25,103 nucleotides of DNA from JAYFRE01 sp034926235 (GTDB taxonomy: Bacteria; Pseudomonadota; Alphaproteobacteria; Rhodospirillales; Magnetospirillaceae). The stretch spans positions 1-25,103 of the forward strand of contig JAYFRE010000155.1 in assembly GCA_034926235.1 (NCBI GenBank). The letters run 5' to 3'. The notes beneath the pieces are model-generated. The model was not told the DNA's origin. It worked only from the letters and a program-made list of their open reading frames with translations, and searched no databases. Shown here in pieces: positions 1 through 8,143 of this stretch. A program made the position numbers and the translations under genes. Numbering within the stretch: position 1 is the first letter of the stretch; every line of letters begins with the position of its first letter.

Positions 1-633
1 GGCTCCGGACGATGCACCGGCAGATGGCGGCGGGGCAGGAACCGGCGCGGGAGGGGGCGGGGCCGACGCGCCGGAAGGAGGAGGCGCTCCTGCCGCACCA
101 GCAGATGGGGGCGGGGTCTGGGCGGCGATGCGGACGGTCAGCAGCGTGCCGGGGGGCAGATCGGCGACCGTGGGCCGCAGCAATGTGGCGATAATGCCAA
201 GGGGGGCCGGAGCCGCGTTCGCCGGTCCAGCCGCACCGGCCGGCGGCGGCACGGGAAGGGATGGACCGGGAACAGGGGGATTAGCGCCCGCAGTTCCGGC
301 CGGCGGGTTATTCGGGGCGGAAGGGGGAGGATTGACCGCCAGGAGTTTCAGAATCGCGCTTTCCCCGCCCTGCGTCATCGCCTGAAGCAGCAAGGTGCCG
401 CCCGCGGGCACAGGCATGGGCAGGCGCAGGCTGACCGGCTGTTCGGACCCCGGCAACAGGACCGTGACCGGTCCGCGTCCGGTGGACAGGATGCGCGCTT
501 CCAGGGTGGTTCCGGGCGTCAGCCGGGCCAGAATCTCGGGCGGCAGGCTCCCGATCACGCCCGCCGTCATCGTTGCGCCACCCGCCGGTATGAGCGTCGT
601 CGTCGGCCAGAGGGGCGGCGGAACCGACGGCAT
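1..633 (-). CDS. Pro/Ala-rich FliK-like protein, 3' end cut by window edge
   Basis: This is an open frame of 211 codons running off the left edge. Its ATG overlaps the flhG stop codon (TAATG), so translation is probably coupled; an alternative ATG lies at 570. Residues about 25-100 form a small beta-rich domain (GVIGSLPPEILARLTPGT, then LLPGSEQPVSLRLP). The following stretch is strongly proline, alanine and glycine rich with PPPSAGA-type near-repeats, broken by a second similar domain-like segment (LLRPTVADLPPGTLLTVRI) near residues 147-168. The N-terminal pattern resembles proteins annotated as FliK-related in Rhodospirillales, and a Pro/Ala-rich middle is common in hook-length control proteins. 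The conserved FliK C-terminal domain would lie beyond the edge and cannot be checked. A genuine fliK is present at 9953-11539, so this would be a second, divergent member. The CDS is certain; the family is tentative. Confidence 0.6.
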   Translation of the reverse strand, partial: MPSVPPPLWPTTTLIPAGGATMTAGVIGSLPPEILARLTPGTTLEARILSTGRGPVTVLLPGSEQPVSLRLPMPVPAGGTLLLQAMTQGGESAILKLLAVNPPPSAPNNPPAGTAGANPPVPGPSLPVPPPAGAAGPANAAPAPLGIIATLLRPTVADLPPGTLLTVRIAAQTPPPSAGAAGAPPPSGASAPPPPAPVPAPPPSAGASSGA

Positions 634-1424
634 TACCCTTGCAACAGCTTTTCGGCGATGGCCTCGACGTCCGAGGCCGCCTCGCTGTTGGGCGAGCGCG
701 TCAGGATCGGCGTCTGATTGCGGATCGCTTCGCGCACCTTGATGTCGCGGCGGATGACGCCGGCCAGGGGCGGCGACATCTTCAGGAAACCTTCGCAAGC
801 CTTCAGGAGCGTGTTGTAGATGCGCTCGCCCTCGCGCGTCGAATTGGCCATGTTGACGACGATGCGGATATCGGTGCCGGGGCGCTCCATCTGTGTGACC
901 TTGATGAACGCATAAGCGTCGGTCAGCGAGGTCGGCTCATCGGTGGTCACGACCAGGATCAGACCGGCATTGTTGGCCAGGGCCCGGACGGTGCGATCGA
1001 CGCCTGCGCCCAGATCCAGGATCACGCGGTCATAATTGCAGGCCAAAAGATTGAGATCGTCGCTTAAGATCTGCAAACGCGACAACGGAATATTGGACAG
1101 CGAACCCGAGCCCGAACGGCCGGCGATGACGTCGAATCCGGCCTCGGCATGGCTGACACTGACCTGATTTAAGGTGAATCGGCCGGTCAGGACGCCGACG
1201 AGATCGTTGGCCGGCATCAGCCCCAACTGGATATCAACATTGGCCAGCCCCAGATCGCCGTCGAACAGCAAGGTCCGCTGATTGCGCCGGGTCAAAGCAT
1301 GTCCCAGCGTGATGGCGAACCATGTCTTGCCGACGCCACCTTTGCCTGAAGCCACGGCGATGACGTTACGGCCTTTCGACCGCTGGAATTGAAAAGGTGC
1401 CGGAGAGGGCGTAATTCCGGTCAT
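633..1424 (-). CDS. flhG: FlhG (FleN/YlxH), MinD-like ATPase controlling flagellar number
   Basis: A 263-residue P-loop ATPase of the MinD/ParA family that limits flagellar number and works with FlhF. The deviant Walker A motif GKGGVGKT is at residues 27-34, followed by the switch segment DGDLGLANVDIQLGL and the Walker B-like stretch VILDLGAGVDRTVRAL. The start at 1424 is chosen because its ATG overlaps the flhF stop as ATGA; longer frames upstream only read through flhF in another phase. The C-terminus (VEAIAEKLLQG) could form the short amphipathic membrane helix typical of MinD-like proteins. I do not see the N-terminal DQAxxLR helix that FlhG proteins use to stimulate FlhF GTPase; the first 20 residues are instead MTGITPSPAPFQFQRSKGRN. 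Confidence 0.93.
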   Translation of the reverse strand: MTGITPSPAPFQFQRSKGRNVIAVASGKGGVGKTWFAITLGHALTRRNQRTLLFDGDLGLANVDIQLGLMPANDLVGVLTGRFTLNQVSVSHAEAGFDVIAGRSGSGSLSNIPLSRLQILSDDLNLLACNYDRVILDLGAGVDRTVRALANNAGLILVVTTDEPTSLTDAYAFIKVTQMERPGTDIRIVVNMANSTREGERIYNTLLKACEGFLKMSPPLAGVIRRDIKVREAIRNQTPILTRSPNSEAASDVEAIAEKLLQG

Positions 1425-2413
1425 AAGCGGGCCTCTGCGATCGGGTCGCCGGAAGGCGACGGCTTGTTGGGTTGTGGCAGAATCATCCGGGCCATGATAT
1501 CCGCACTGATCGGTGTAATGCCGTTGACGACATGAGGGGTCGCGCTCATGCCCGCGAGCATCAGGGGTCCTGCGTCCGCTCCGGCCAGGATGCACCCCAA
1601 CCTACGGGTGATGTCAAGTCTCGTCGCGACCATCCGGGTAGCGCCGATGGCGGCGAACGCCTCGGCCATCTCGGCCGTTTCGACGGCGTCTCCGCCCGCG
1701 GCCAGGACCAGAATCGGTTCGACGTCGGCGGCGCGGATCAGGGCCGACAGATAATCCATATCGGACGAACTGAACGGGTTCAGTCCGGGACTGTCGATGA
1801 ACACGATATCATTGCCCTCGCGGGCCTGTCCGGCGGCCAGGGCCAGGGGCTCGGGCCCACGCGCGGACAGTAAATCGATGCCGAGAATGTTGGTGATGGC
1901 GGCAAGCTGGCTGATGGCGCCGGCCTTGATCGTGTCGCAGGTGACGACGCCGACGGACCGTCCACCCAGCACCGCGCGGGTCGCCAGTTTGGCCGCAGCG
2001 ACCGATTTTCCCGAACCGGGGGGGCCGACCAGCATGAAGGGGCGGGGCGCTTCGTATTCGGGCAAGGGCGCGAAGGTGAATCCGGCGGTCAAGGCCTCGG
2101 CGCAGGCGGCGACGGGGTCCTCGATGCCATGGACGTGGATGGCGTTGGCCAGTCTTTCCGCCAGGCGGGTGGGCACGCCATGGCCGGTCAGCGCGGAGCG
2201 CACGGTTTCGGCGGCGGAACTGTGTCCGATTTTGGCCAGCATGTCGCCGACATCGGCGTCGGCATCAGGGCCTTCCTGCGCCGCGGTGATGCGGATGCCG
2301 CTGCCGCCCGGCGCGCGCTGGGTCGAAACGATGATCGCGGTTTCCCCCAATTCCTGGCGGACGAGTTGCATGGCCTCGGACATGCTGGGCGCGATGTAGG
2401 ATTTGAGCCGCAT
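1421..2413 (-). CDS. flhF: FlhF, SRP-type GTPase for polar flagellar placement
   Basis: A 330-residue protein with the FlhF N-terminal signature MRLKSYIAPSMSEAMQLVRQ, a short linker and an NG-type SRP GTPase domain from about residue 70 onward. FlhF marks the pole where the flagellum is built, usually by localising FliF. The GTPase motifs are present but degenerate: G1 is GPPGSGKS at 130-137 rather than GPTGxGKT, the DTxR element reads DTIKAGAISQL (Lys for Arg) at 160-170, G3 is DSPG at 207-210 instead of DTAG, and G4 is TRLD at 264-267 instead of TKLD. The start lies 3 nt after the flhA stop, and the stop overlaps flhG by ATGA. Length is at the short end for the family. The call is sure; full GTPase activity is not. 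Confidence 0.9.
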   Translation of the reverse strand: MRLKSYIAPSMSEAMQLVRQELGETAIIVSTQRAPGGSGIRITAAQEGPDADADVGDMLAKIGHSSAAETVRSALTGHGVPTRLAERLANAIHVHGIEDPVAACAEALTAGFTFAPLPEYEAPRPFMLVGPPGSGKSVAAAKLATRAVLGGRSVGVVTCDTIKAGAISQLAAITNILGIDLLSARGPEPLALAAGQAREGNDIVFIDSPGLNPFSSSDMDYLSALIRAADVEPILVLAAGGDAVETAEMAEAFAAIGATRMVATRLDITRRLGCILAGADAGPLMLAGMSATPHVVNGITPISADIMARMILPQPNKPSPSGDPIAEARL

Positions 2414-2416
2414 GGA

Positions 2417-4552
2417 TTAAATCTGCCCCATCGTCTTGATCTTGGCCTTGGGGTGAATTTCCGCTTGCGACATGACCACGGTCGATGGACGGAACCGTTC
2501 GACGATGGAGCGGACATAGGGGCGGATGGCCGGACTGGTCAGCAGAACCGGCGACACGCCCTGCATGGCGAAACGTTCGAAGGTCTGGCGGACCTTGGTG
2601 ATGAATTCCTGAAGCTGGGATGGCGGCATGACGAGCTGGCGTTCCTCGCCATTGCCCTGGAGCGAATCGATGAAGGCCTGTTCCCATTCCGGCGACATAG
2701 TGACCAGAGGAATGTAGCCGGCGTCGCTGCTGTTGGCTTCCGAGATCTGACGCGCGAGGCGCGAGCGGACATGCTCGGTGACCAGCATGATGTTGCGGGT
2801 ATGGCCGCCCGCTTCGGCGACGCCTTCCAGGATCGAGGCAAGATCGCGGATCGATACGCGCTCGGAAAGCAGGTTCTGCAATATGCGTTGGATGGCGCTC
2901 AAGGAGAACTGGCCGGGAATGATGTCGGCGATCAGTTTCTGGCTTTCCTTGTCCATCTCGTCCAGCAGCTTCTGCGTCTCGTTATAAGAGAGCAGTTCGG
3001 GCATGTCGTCGCGGACCGCCTCGGTCAGATGGGTGGTGATGATGGTGGCGGGATCGACGACCGTATAGCCCCGGAACAAAGCCTCTTCGCGGTTGGCGTG
3101 GTCGATCCACACCGCCGGCAGCCCGAAGGTGGGCTCCTTGGTCTTTTCGCCGGCCAGGGTGATGTCTTCGCCCCTGGGGTCCATGACCAGAAGCATGTTG
3201 GGTCGCAAATCGCCGCGTCCGCTTTCCACTTCCTTGATGAAGATGGCGTAGGTGTTGGCCGGCAATTGCATATTGTCCTGGATGCGGACGCTGGGCATGA
3301 CGAAGCCCAGTTCGCTGGCGATGGCGCGGCGCAGGGCCTTGATCTGGTCGGTCAGGCGCGGCCCACGGGGGTTGTTGATCAGGGACAACAGCCCGTAACC
3401 CAGTTCCAGGCGGATGCTGTCGATCTTGAGCGCGGTGGTGATCGGTTCTTCGGCCGGCGGCGCGTCCATCGGGGCCTGGGCCGCCGTCGCCTTGTCCGTC
3501 TCGCGCTGCTTCGCTTCGCGTTCAAGCCAATAAGCGCCGCCCCCGGTGATCAGGGCCAGGGACAAGAAGGGCATCATCGGCATGGAGGGCAGCAACGCGA
3601 TGGCGACCAGCAGCGCGGAACTCATCCCCAGCACTTTGGGGTAGCCGGTGATCTGGCCGAACAGCGCCCGGTCGGTCGCTTCGCGCAGGCCCGCCTTGGT
3701 CACCAGCATGCCGGCGGCAAGGCTGACGATCAGCGCCGGAATCTGGGTCACCAGGCCGTCGCCGACGGTCAGCTTGGTGTAGTAGTCGGCGGCGGTCGAA
3801 AAAGACAGACCCTGCTGGGCCATGCCGATGATCATGCCGCCGATGATGTTGATGATGACGATCAGGATGCCGGCGATGGCGTCGCCGCGCACGAATTTGG
3901 ACGCGCCGTCCATCGCGCCGTAGAACGAGCTTTCGGCTTCCAGCTCGCTACGGCGTTGGCGTGCGGTCGGTTCGTCGATCAGGCCCGAGGACAGATCGGC
4001 GTCGATGGCCATCTGCTTGCCGGGCATGGCGTCCAGGGTGAAACGGGCGGCCACTTCGGCGATACGGGTCGATCCCTTGGTGATGACGATGAAATTCACA
4101 ATCACCAGGATGATGAAGACGATGATGCCGATGACGAAGCTGCCGCTCATGACGAAGCCGGCGAACGCCTGGATGACCAGGCCGGCCCCGGCCGTTCCTT
4201 CGTGCCCATGCGCCAGGATCAGGCGCGTCGAAGCGAGGTTGAGCGCCAGGCGCATCAGGGTGGCGATCAGCAGAACGACCGGGAAGGAACTGAACTGAAC
4301 CGGTTTTTCGATAAAGATCGCGGTCATCAGGATCATGACCGAGAAGGTCAGCGAGCAGGCGAGCGAGATATCCAGCAGCCATGTCGGCATGGGCAGGATC
4401 AGCACCACCAGGAGCATGACCACGGCCAGGGCGAAGGCGAGATCGCCCCGGCGAAGGGCGTGCAGAATCCGGTCCAGATTCAGCCCCGCACCCGCTGCCT
4501 TCGTCGTCTCCGTCGCGCCTGTTGTGGTGGATAGCTCGGCGTTCTCGGCCAC
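2417..4552 (-). CDS. flhA: FlhA, flagellar type III export gate protein
   Basis: A 711-residue member of the FHIPEP family, a normal length. FlhA forms the nonameric ring of the flagellar export apparatus and uses proton motive force to drive secretion. An N-terminal tail of about 35 residues precedes the membrane domain, which has several hydrophobic segments up to roughly residue 330. Among them lie the hallmark stretches FSSFPVVLLIATLMRLALNL and ASTRLIL. The family FHIPEP loop contains conserved charged residues (ARFTLDAMPGKQMAIDADLS is visible). The rest is the cytosolic domain that docks late chaperone-substrate complexes. The start codon is GTG at 4552, supported by an AGGA ribosome binding site 8 nt upstream (GGGAGATAGGAACGA). 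It sits 28 nt after flbD and 3 nt before flhF, clearly in one operon. Confidence 0.97.
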   Translation of the reverse strand: MAENAELSTTTGATETTKAAGAGLNLDRILHALRRGDLAFALAVVMLLVVLILPMPTWLLDISLACSLTFSVMILMTAIFIEKPVQFSSFPVVLLIATLMRLALNLASTRLILAHGHEGTAGAGLVIQAFAGFVMSGSFVIGIIVFIILVIVNFIVITKGSTRIAEVAARFTLDAMPGKQMAIDADLSSGLIDEPTARQRRSELEAESSFYGAMDGASKFVRGDAIAGILIVIINIIGGMIIGMAQQGLSFSTAADYYTKLTVGDGLVTQIPALIVSLAAGMLVTKAGLREATDRALFGQITGYPKVLGMSSALLVAIALLPSMPMMPFLSLALITGGGAYWLEREAKQRETDKATAAQAPMDAPPAEEPITTALKIDSIRLELGYGLLSLINNPRGPRLTDQIKALRRAIASELGFVMPSVRIQDNMQLPANTYAIFIKEVESGRGDLRPNMLLVMDPRGEDITLAGEKTKEPTFGLPAVWIDHANREEALFRGYTVVDPATIITTHLTEAVRDDMPELLSYNETQKLLDEMDKESQKLIADIIPGQFSLSAIQRILQNLLSERVSIRDLASILEGVAEAGGHTRNIMLVTEHVRSRLARQISEANSSDAGYIPLVTMSPEWEQAFIDSLQGNGEERQLVMPPSQLQEFITKVRQTFERFAMQGVSPVLLTSPAIRPYVRSIVERFRPSTVVMSQAEIHPKAKIKTMGQI

Positions 4553-4580
4553 TCGTTCCTATCTCCCGCTCAAACGGATG

Positions 4581-5942
4581 TCAGAAACCGCTCCGTTCCG
4601 CCTCGCCCGGCGGCGGGACGGGGATTCCTTCGTCTGCGTAAAGCTTTAATTTGTTGCGCAAGGTCCGGATGGAGATGCCCAGAATGTTGGCCGCATGGGT
4701 GCGGTTGCCCAGGCAATGGCTCAACGTGTCGATGATCAGGTCGCGCTCGACGTCGGCGACCGTGCGCCCGACCAGGGGGCTGGCCGAATCCCCGCTTGCG
4801 TCCGTCGCTCCTGCAGCCGCTTGGGTCTGGGCCGCGCTCATGGGTGCGCCGGACAGCAGGATGGAATCCGGTTCGATGGTGTCGCCGGTCGTCAGCAGCA
4901 CGGCGCGATGAATGGTGTTTTCAAGCTCGCGCACATTGCCGCGCCAGGAATGGGTCAGCAGCATGCGCCGCGCGGCGTCCGACAAGGGGCGCTGAGGCAG
5001 AGCGTTCATCTCGGAGAAGCGCCTGACGAAATGTTCGGCCAGGATGGTGATGTCGAGCGGACGTTCGCGCAAGGGGGGCAGGTTGAGGGTGACGACATTG
5101 AGCCGGTAAAGCAGATCCTCGCGGAAAGTCCCCGCCTTGACGGCCTCCTCGATGTTGCGGTTCGTGGTGGCGATGATGCGCACATCCACCTTGACCGGCT
5201 GCGAACCGCCGACGCGGTCGATTTCCTTTTCCTGCAAGGCGCGCAGGAGCTTGGCCTGGAGACGGATATCCATCTCGGTGACTTCGTCTAAAAGCAGCGT
5301 GCCGCCGCTGGCTTCCTCGAACCGGCCCAGGCGGCGGGCCACCGCGCCGGTGAAAGCGCCCTTCTCATGGCCGAACAATTCCGATTCAAGCAGATTCTCA
5401 GGGATGGCGGCGCAGTTCACGGCAACGAAGCGCTTGCCGCCGCGCCGGCTTTTACGGTGGATCAGACGGGCCACCAGCTCCTTCCCGGTTCCCGATTCGC
5501 CCGTCACCAGGATCGAAGCTTCCGACGGCGCGACCTGTTCGGCCATGCGCAGAACCTTGCCCATCGCCGGATCGCGGAAAATGATGGCGTGGCTTTCCTC
5601 GGTGACGGCGGCCAGCACCGCGGCGATCAGTTCGGCATCGGGCGGGAGCGGGATATATTCTTTTGCCCCCGCTTTGATGGCGCGCACGGCGGCGCTGGCG
5701 TCCGCTGCAACTCCGCAGGCGACGACGGGAACCGAAAATCGTTCGCTGGCCAGGGCATCGACCAGGGCGCGGATGTCGAAATGGACATCGATCATGACGA
5801 GATCGGCGCCATCGCCCGACCGTAAGGAATCCATGGCGGCGTCCAGGCTGTCGACATGCGTTACCCGGGCGCCGCGCGCCATGGCGATCTTGCTCGCCGC
5901 GCCCACCTGTCCGTCCAATGTGCCGATAATCAGAAGCTGCAT
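4581..5942 (-). CDS. flbD: FlbD, sigma-54-dependent flagellar transcription regulator
   Basis: A 453-residue NtrC-family activator. Residues 1-120 form a receiver-like domain (DLVMIDVHFD near 48-56) that lacks the standard acidic pocket at its N-terminus, as in Caulobacter FlbD. The AAA+ domain follows, with Walker A GESGTGKE at 148-155, the sigma-54 contact loop GAFTGA at 195-200, Walker B GGTLLLDE at 213-220 and WRGNVREL at 333-340. The Fis-type helix-turn-helix is at about 409-433 (LGNRTHAANILGISIRTLRN). In Caulobacter FlbD both represses fliF and activates later sigma-54 flagellar genes, and its activity depends on FliX, encoded here at 22136-22615. A ribosome binding site, AGAGGG, lies 5 nt before the ATG. 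Candidate binding sites occur upstream of fliF, fliK and flgI in this window. Confidence 0.95.
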   Translation of the reverse strand: MQLLIIGTLDGQVGAASKIAMARGARVTHVDSLDAAMDSLRSGDGADLVMIDVHFDIRALVDALASERFSVPVVACGVAADASAAVRAIKAGAKEYIPLPPDAELIAAVLAAVTEESHAIIFRDPAMGKVLRMAEQVAPSEASILVTGESGTGKELVARLIHRKSRRGGKRFVAVNCAAIPENLLESELFGHEKGAFTGAVARRLGRFEEASGGTLLLDEVTEMDIRLQAKLLRALQEKEIDRVGGSQPVKVDVRIIATTNRNIEEAVKAGTFREDLLYRLNVVTLNLPPLRERPLDITILAEHFVRRFSEMNALPQRPLSDAARRMLLTHSWRGNVRELENTIHRAVLLTTGDTIEPDSILLSGAPMSAAQTQAAAGATDASGDSASPLVGRTVADVERDLIIDTLSHCLGNRTHAANILGISIRTLRNKLKLYADEGIPVPPPGEAERSGF

Positions 5943-5956
5943 GTTATCCCTCTAAA

Positions 5957-5985
5957 CCGGCCTTTTGTTTTTTTGCCGCGGCCGG
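5957..5985. repeat. GC-rich inverted repeat between fliN and flbD
   Basis: CCGGCC (5957-5962) pairs exactly with GGCCGG (5980-5985) around a 17-nt A/T-tract-rich loop. On the transcribed minus strand it sits just upstream of the flbD ribosome binding site, so the hairpin could tune flbD translation or mark an RNA processing point. It is short, and chance is possible. Confidence 0.3.
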
Positions 5986-6019
5986 CATGCGGTTCGCTTC
6001 TTAATTTTTATGTTGAAGA

Positions 6020-6337
6020 TCAGGTGCGGTCGGTCTTGATGATTTCCGTCATTGTCACGCCCAAACGGTCCTCGACCACCACGACCTCGCCGCGGGCGAC
6101 CAGCCGGTTATTGACATAGATGTCGATGGCTTCGCCCACTTTGCGGTCCAGCTCGACCACAGCGCCCCGTCCCAGCTTCAAAAGCTGATTGACCTGCATG
6201 GTGGCCTTTCCCAGGACAGCGGAAACCTTGACCGGGATGTCGTAGACGGCTTCAAGGTCGCGCGCCGAACGTGGACCGTCGGGGAAATCTTCCTCGGGAC
6301 CGTCGAATTTCAGTTCATTCAATTCCAAATCCGGCAT
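6020..6337 (-). CDS. fliN: FliN, C-ring switch protein
   Basis: A 105-residue protein matching the usual short FliN form: a poorly conserved acidic N-terminus of about 28 residues, then a single SpoA domain. The visible core is VYDIPVKVSAVLGKATMQV, LLKLGRGAVVELDRKVGE, then DIYVNNRLVARGEVVVVEDR and LGVTMTEII. FliN stacks under FliM/FliG in the cytoplasmic C ring, where it takes part in switching rotation and docks the FliH-FliI export complex. It lies 18 nt after fliH and 77 nt before flbD. FliM is not encoded in this window, although FliG, FliH and FliN are contiguous. Confidence 0.95.
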   Translation of the reverse strand: MPDLELNELKFDGPEEDFPDGPRSARDLEAVYDIPVKVSAVLGKATMQVNQLLKLGRGAVVELDRKVGEAIDIYVNNRLVARGEVVVVEDRLGVTMTEIIKTDRT

Positions 6338-6355
6338 TCATGCCTCCCAGAATGC

Positions 6356-7081
6356 TCAAAGCGGGGTCTTGTCGTCGGCCTCGGAGCCGGAAACGCCATT
6401 CCTGTCCCGGGCCTGGGCGATCAAGGCGTCGATATCGTTCCAGACACGTTCCTGATCGCGCTCTGCCCCGCCATCGCCCCATTCGACACGGCAATCGCCG
6501 GGCGCGATGCGGGAATCGGCGGCGACGATCAGCTTGCCTTCAAAGCCGTTCTCTTCCGCCAGCGTCTGCATCCTGTCCCGAACGCCGTTCTGATAATCGG
6601 GATGGACGCGAACGGTGACGCGCACTGGCTCGTCGATGCGGGCCAGACAGTCGCGGACGACGCCGACGATTTCCTCCGCGCCGTTTTGTTGCGCCGTTTC
6701 CGGCAGGATTTTCCGCGTGATCGCCAAGGCGAGATCCACGGCGCTGCCGAGCCGTTCCTGGCTGGCCTGTTTCTGGGCTTTGTCCAGGGCGCGGATATGT
6801 TCGGCGAGGTTGGCCAGCGACAGGGCTTCCAGCCGCGCCGACGCTTCCTCGGCTTCCCGCAGGCCGGTTTGACGTCCGGCCTCGAACGCCTGCTCGCGGG
6901 CGATCGACACGTCTTCTTCAGAGAAAACCGGCGGCGAAGGCGGCAAATCCAGCTCTTCCGAACCGTCCAGATCGAAGCTCTCCGCCTCCAGTCCGGCGTC
7001 CGGAGTCGTCATGACGGACTCAGGCCTCGGCGGCGGCGCGTCGAAGTCGAGATCGAACATGTATTTGTCGAGCTTGCCCAT
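6356..7081 (-). CDS. fliH: FliH, flagellar export ATPase regulator
   Basis: A 241-residue FliH-type protein. The N-terminal 65 residues are acidic and proline rich (YMFDLDFDAPPPRPE), then comes a helical stretch with Gly/Ala heptads (AREQAFEAGRQTGLREAEE) and a long coiled-coil-like helix. The C-terminal domain (VDLALAITRKILPE, VRVTVRVHPDY, DSRIAPGDCRVEWGDGGAERD) is characteristic of FliH/HrpE/V-ATPase subunit E. FliH binds FliI and FliN and brings the export ATPase to the C ring. The ATG lies 3 nt after the fliG stop. Sequence conservation in FliH is low, so the call rests on the C-terminal pattern plus its place between fliG and fliN. Confidence 0.9.
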   Translation of the reverse strand: MGKLDKYMFDLDFDAPPPRPESVMTTPDAGLEAESFDLDGSEELDLPPSPPVFSEEDVSIAREQAFEAGRQTGLREAEEASARLEALSLANLAEHIRALDKAQKQASQERLGSAVDLALAITRKILPETAQQNGAEEIVGVVRDCLARIDEPVRVTVRVHPDYQNGVRDRMQTLAEENGFEGKLIVAADSRIAPGDCRVEWGDGGAERDQERVWNDIDALIAQARDRNGVSGSEADDKTPL

Positions 7082-7084
7082 CGC

Positions 7085-8095
7085 TTAATACACCAGCTCG
7101 TCGTCTTCGCGGCCTTCGGAAATGGAAATCTGGCCGCTGGCGGCCAGTTCCTTGGCCGTGACCACAATCAGATTCTGGGCCTGATCGACTTCGCGCAGGC
7201 GCACCGGACCCAGGGCCTCCATATCTTCGCGCATCATCTTGCCGGCGCGTTCGGACATGTTCTTGAAGAACAGTTCCTTGACCGTCTCCGACGCCCCCTT
7301 CAGAGCCATCGCCAGCTTGTCCTTCTCGATATTGCGCAGCAGGGTCTGGATGCCCGCCATGTCGATGCGCACCAGATCCTCGAAGGTGAACATGAGCTGC
7401 TTGATGCGTTCGGCGGATTCGCGGTTGCGTTCCTCCAACGCGCTCATGAAACGGTTTTCGGCGTTGCGGTCCAGGTTGTTGAAGATGTCGGCCATCATCT
7501 CGTGCGCGTCGCGCCGCGCGGTGCGCGCCAGGTTCGACATGAATTCGGTCCGCAGGGTCTTTTCCACGCCGTCCAGAACCTCTTTCTGCACCGCCTCCAT
7601 GCGCAGCATGCGCATGATGACTTCCATGGCGAAATTCTCGGGCAGCAGCGACAGCACCCGCGCCGCGTGATCGGCCTTGATCTTGGCCAGCACCACGGCC
7701 ACGGTCTGCGGGTATTCGTTCTTGAGATAGTTGGCGAGGACGGTTTCGTTGACGTTGCCGAGCTTGTCCCACATGGTGCGCCCGGCGGGGCCGCGAATTT
7801 CCTCCATGATCAGTTCGACGCGGTCCTTGGGCAGCGTCTTTAACAGCAGCCGCTCGGTGCTCTCGAACGATCCGACCAGCGAGCCGGTCGCGGAAATCTG
7901 GTCTGCGAATTCGACGAACAGGCGCTCCACCAGGCCGGAATTGATCGTGCCCAGGCTGGCCATCGTCTGGGAGAGTTCCTTGATCTCTTCGTCGTCCATC
8001 ATGGCGAACAAGCGCGAGGATTGCTCCTCGCCCAGGGCCAACATCAGGATCGCTGCTTTCTGCTGCCCACTCAGGGTGCGATAGTCTTCTTTCAT
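7085..8095 (-). CDS. fliG: FliG, flagellar rotor/switch protein
   Basis: A 336-residue FliG of normal length. The N-terminal domain (LSGQQKAAILMLALGEE) binds FliF. The middle domain carries the motif that usually reads EHPQ, here EYPQ at residues 127-130. The C-terminal domain has the torque helix region MFTFEDLVRIDMAGIQTLLR and the conserved RGPVR-like segment LGPVRLREVDQAQ. FliG forms the upper C ring, contacts the stator and transmits torque. It ends with an acidic tail (SEGREDDELVY). The ATG at 8095 has only a weak upstream purine stretch, consistent with coupling to fliF 48 nt upstream. Confidence 0.97.
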   Translation of the reverse strand: MKEDYRTLSGQQKAAILMLALGEEQSSRLFAMMDDEEIKELSQTMASLGTINSGLVERLFVEFADQISATGSLVGSFESTERLLLKTLPKDRVELIMEEIRGPAGRTMWDKLGNVNETVLANYLKNEYPQTVAVVLAKIKADHAARVLSLLPENFAMEVIMRMLRMEAVQKEVLDGVEKTLRTEFMSNLARTARRDAHEMMADIFNNLDRNAENRFMSALEERNRESAERIKQLMFTFEDLVRIDMAGIQTLLRNIEKDKLAMALKGASETVKELFFKNMSERAGKMMREDMEALGPVRLREVDQAQNLIVVTAKELAASGQISISEGREDDELVY

Positions 8096-8143
8096 AAAGG
8101 GCGGCTTCCCTGTTGTGCGTCCCGCCGTCCGGCGCGGCGTTGC

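Noticed and set aside
2129..4534. 801-codon plus-strand open frame
   Set aside because: It is the antisense shadow of flhA and part of flhF, rich in His, Asp, Gly and Gln as expected for the complementary strand of high-GC genes.
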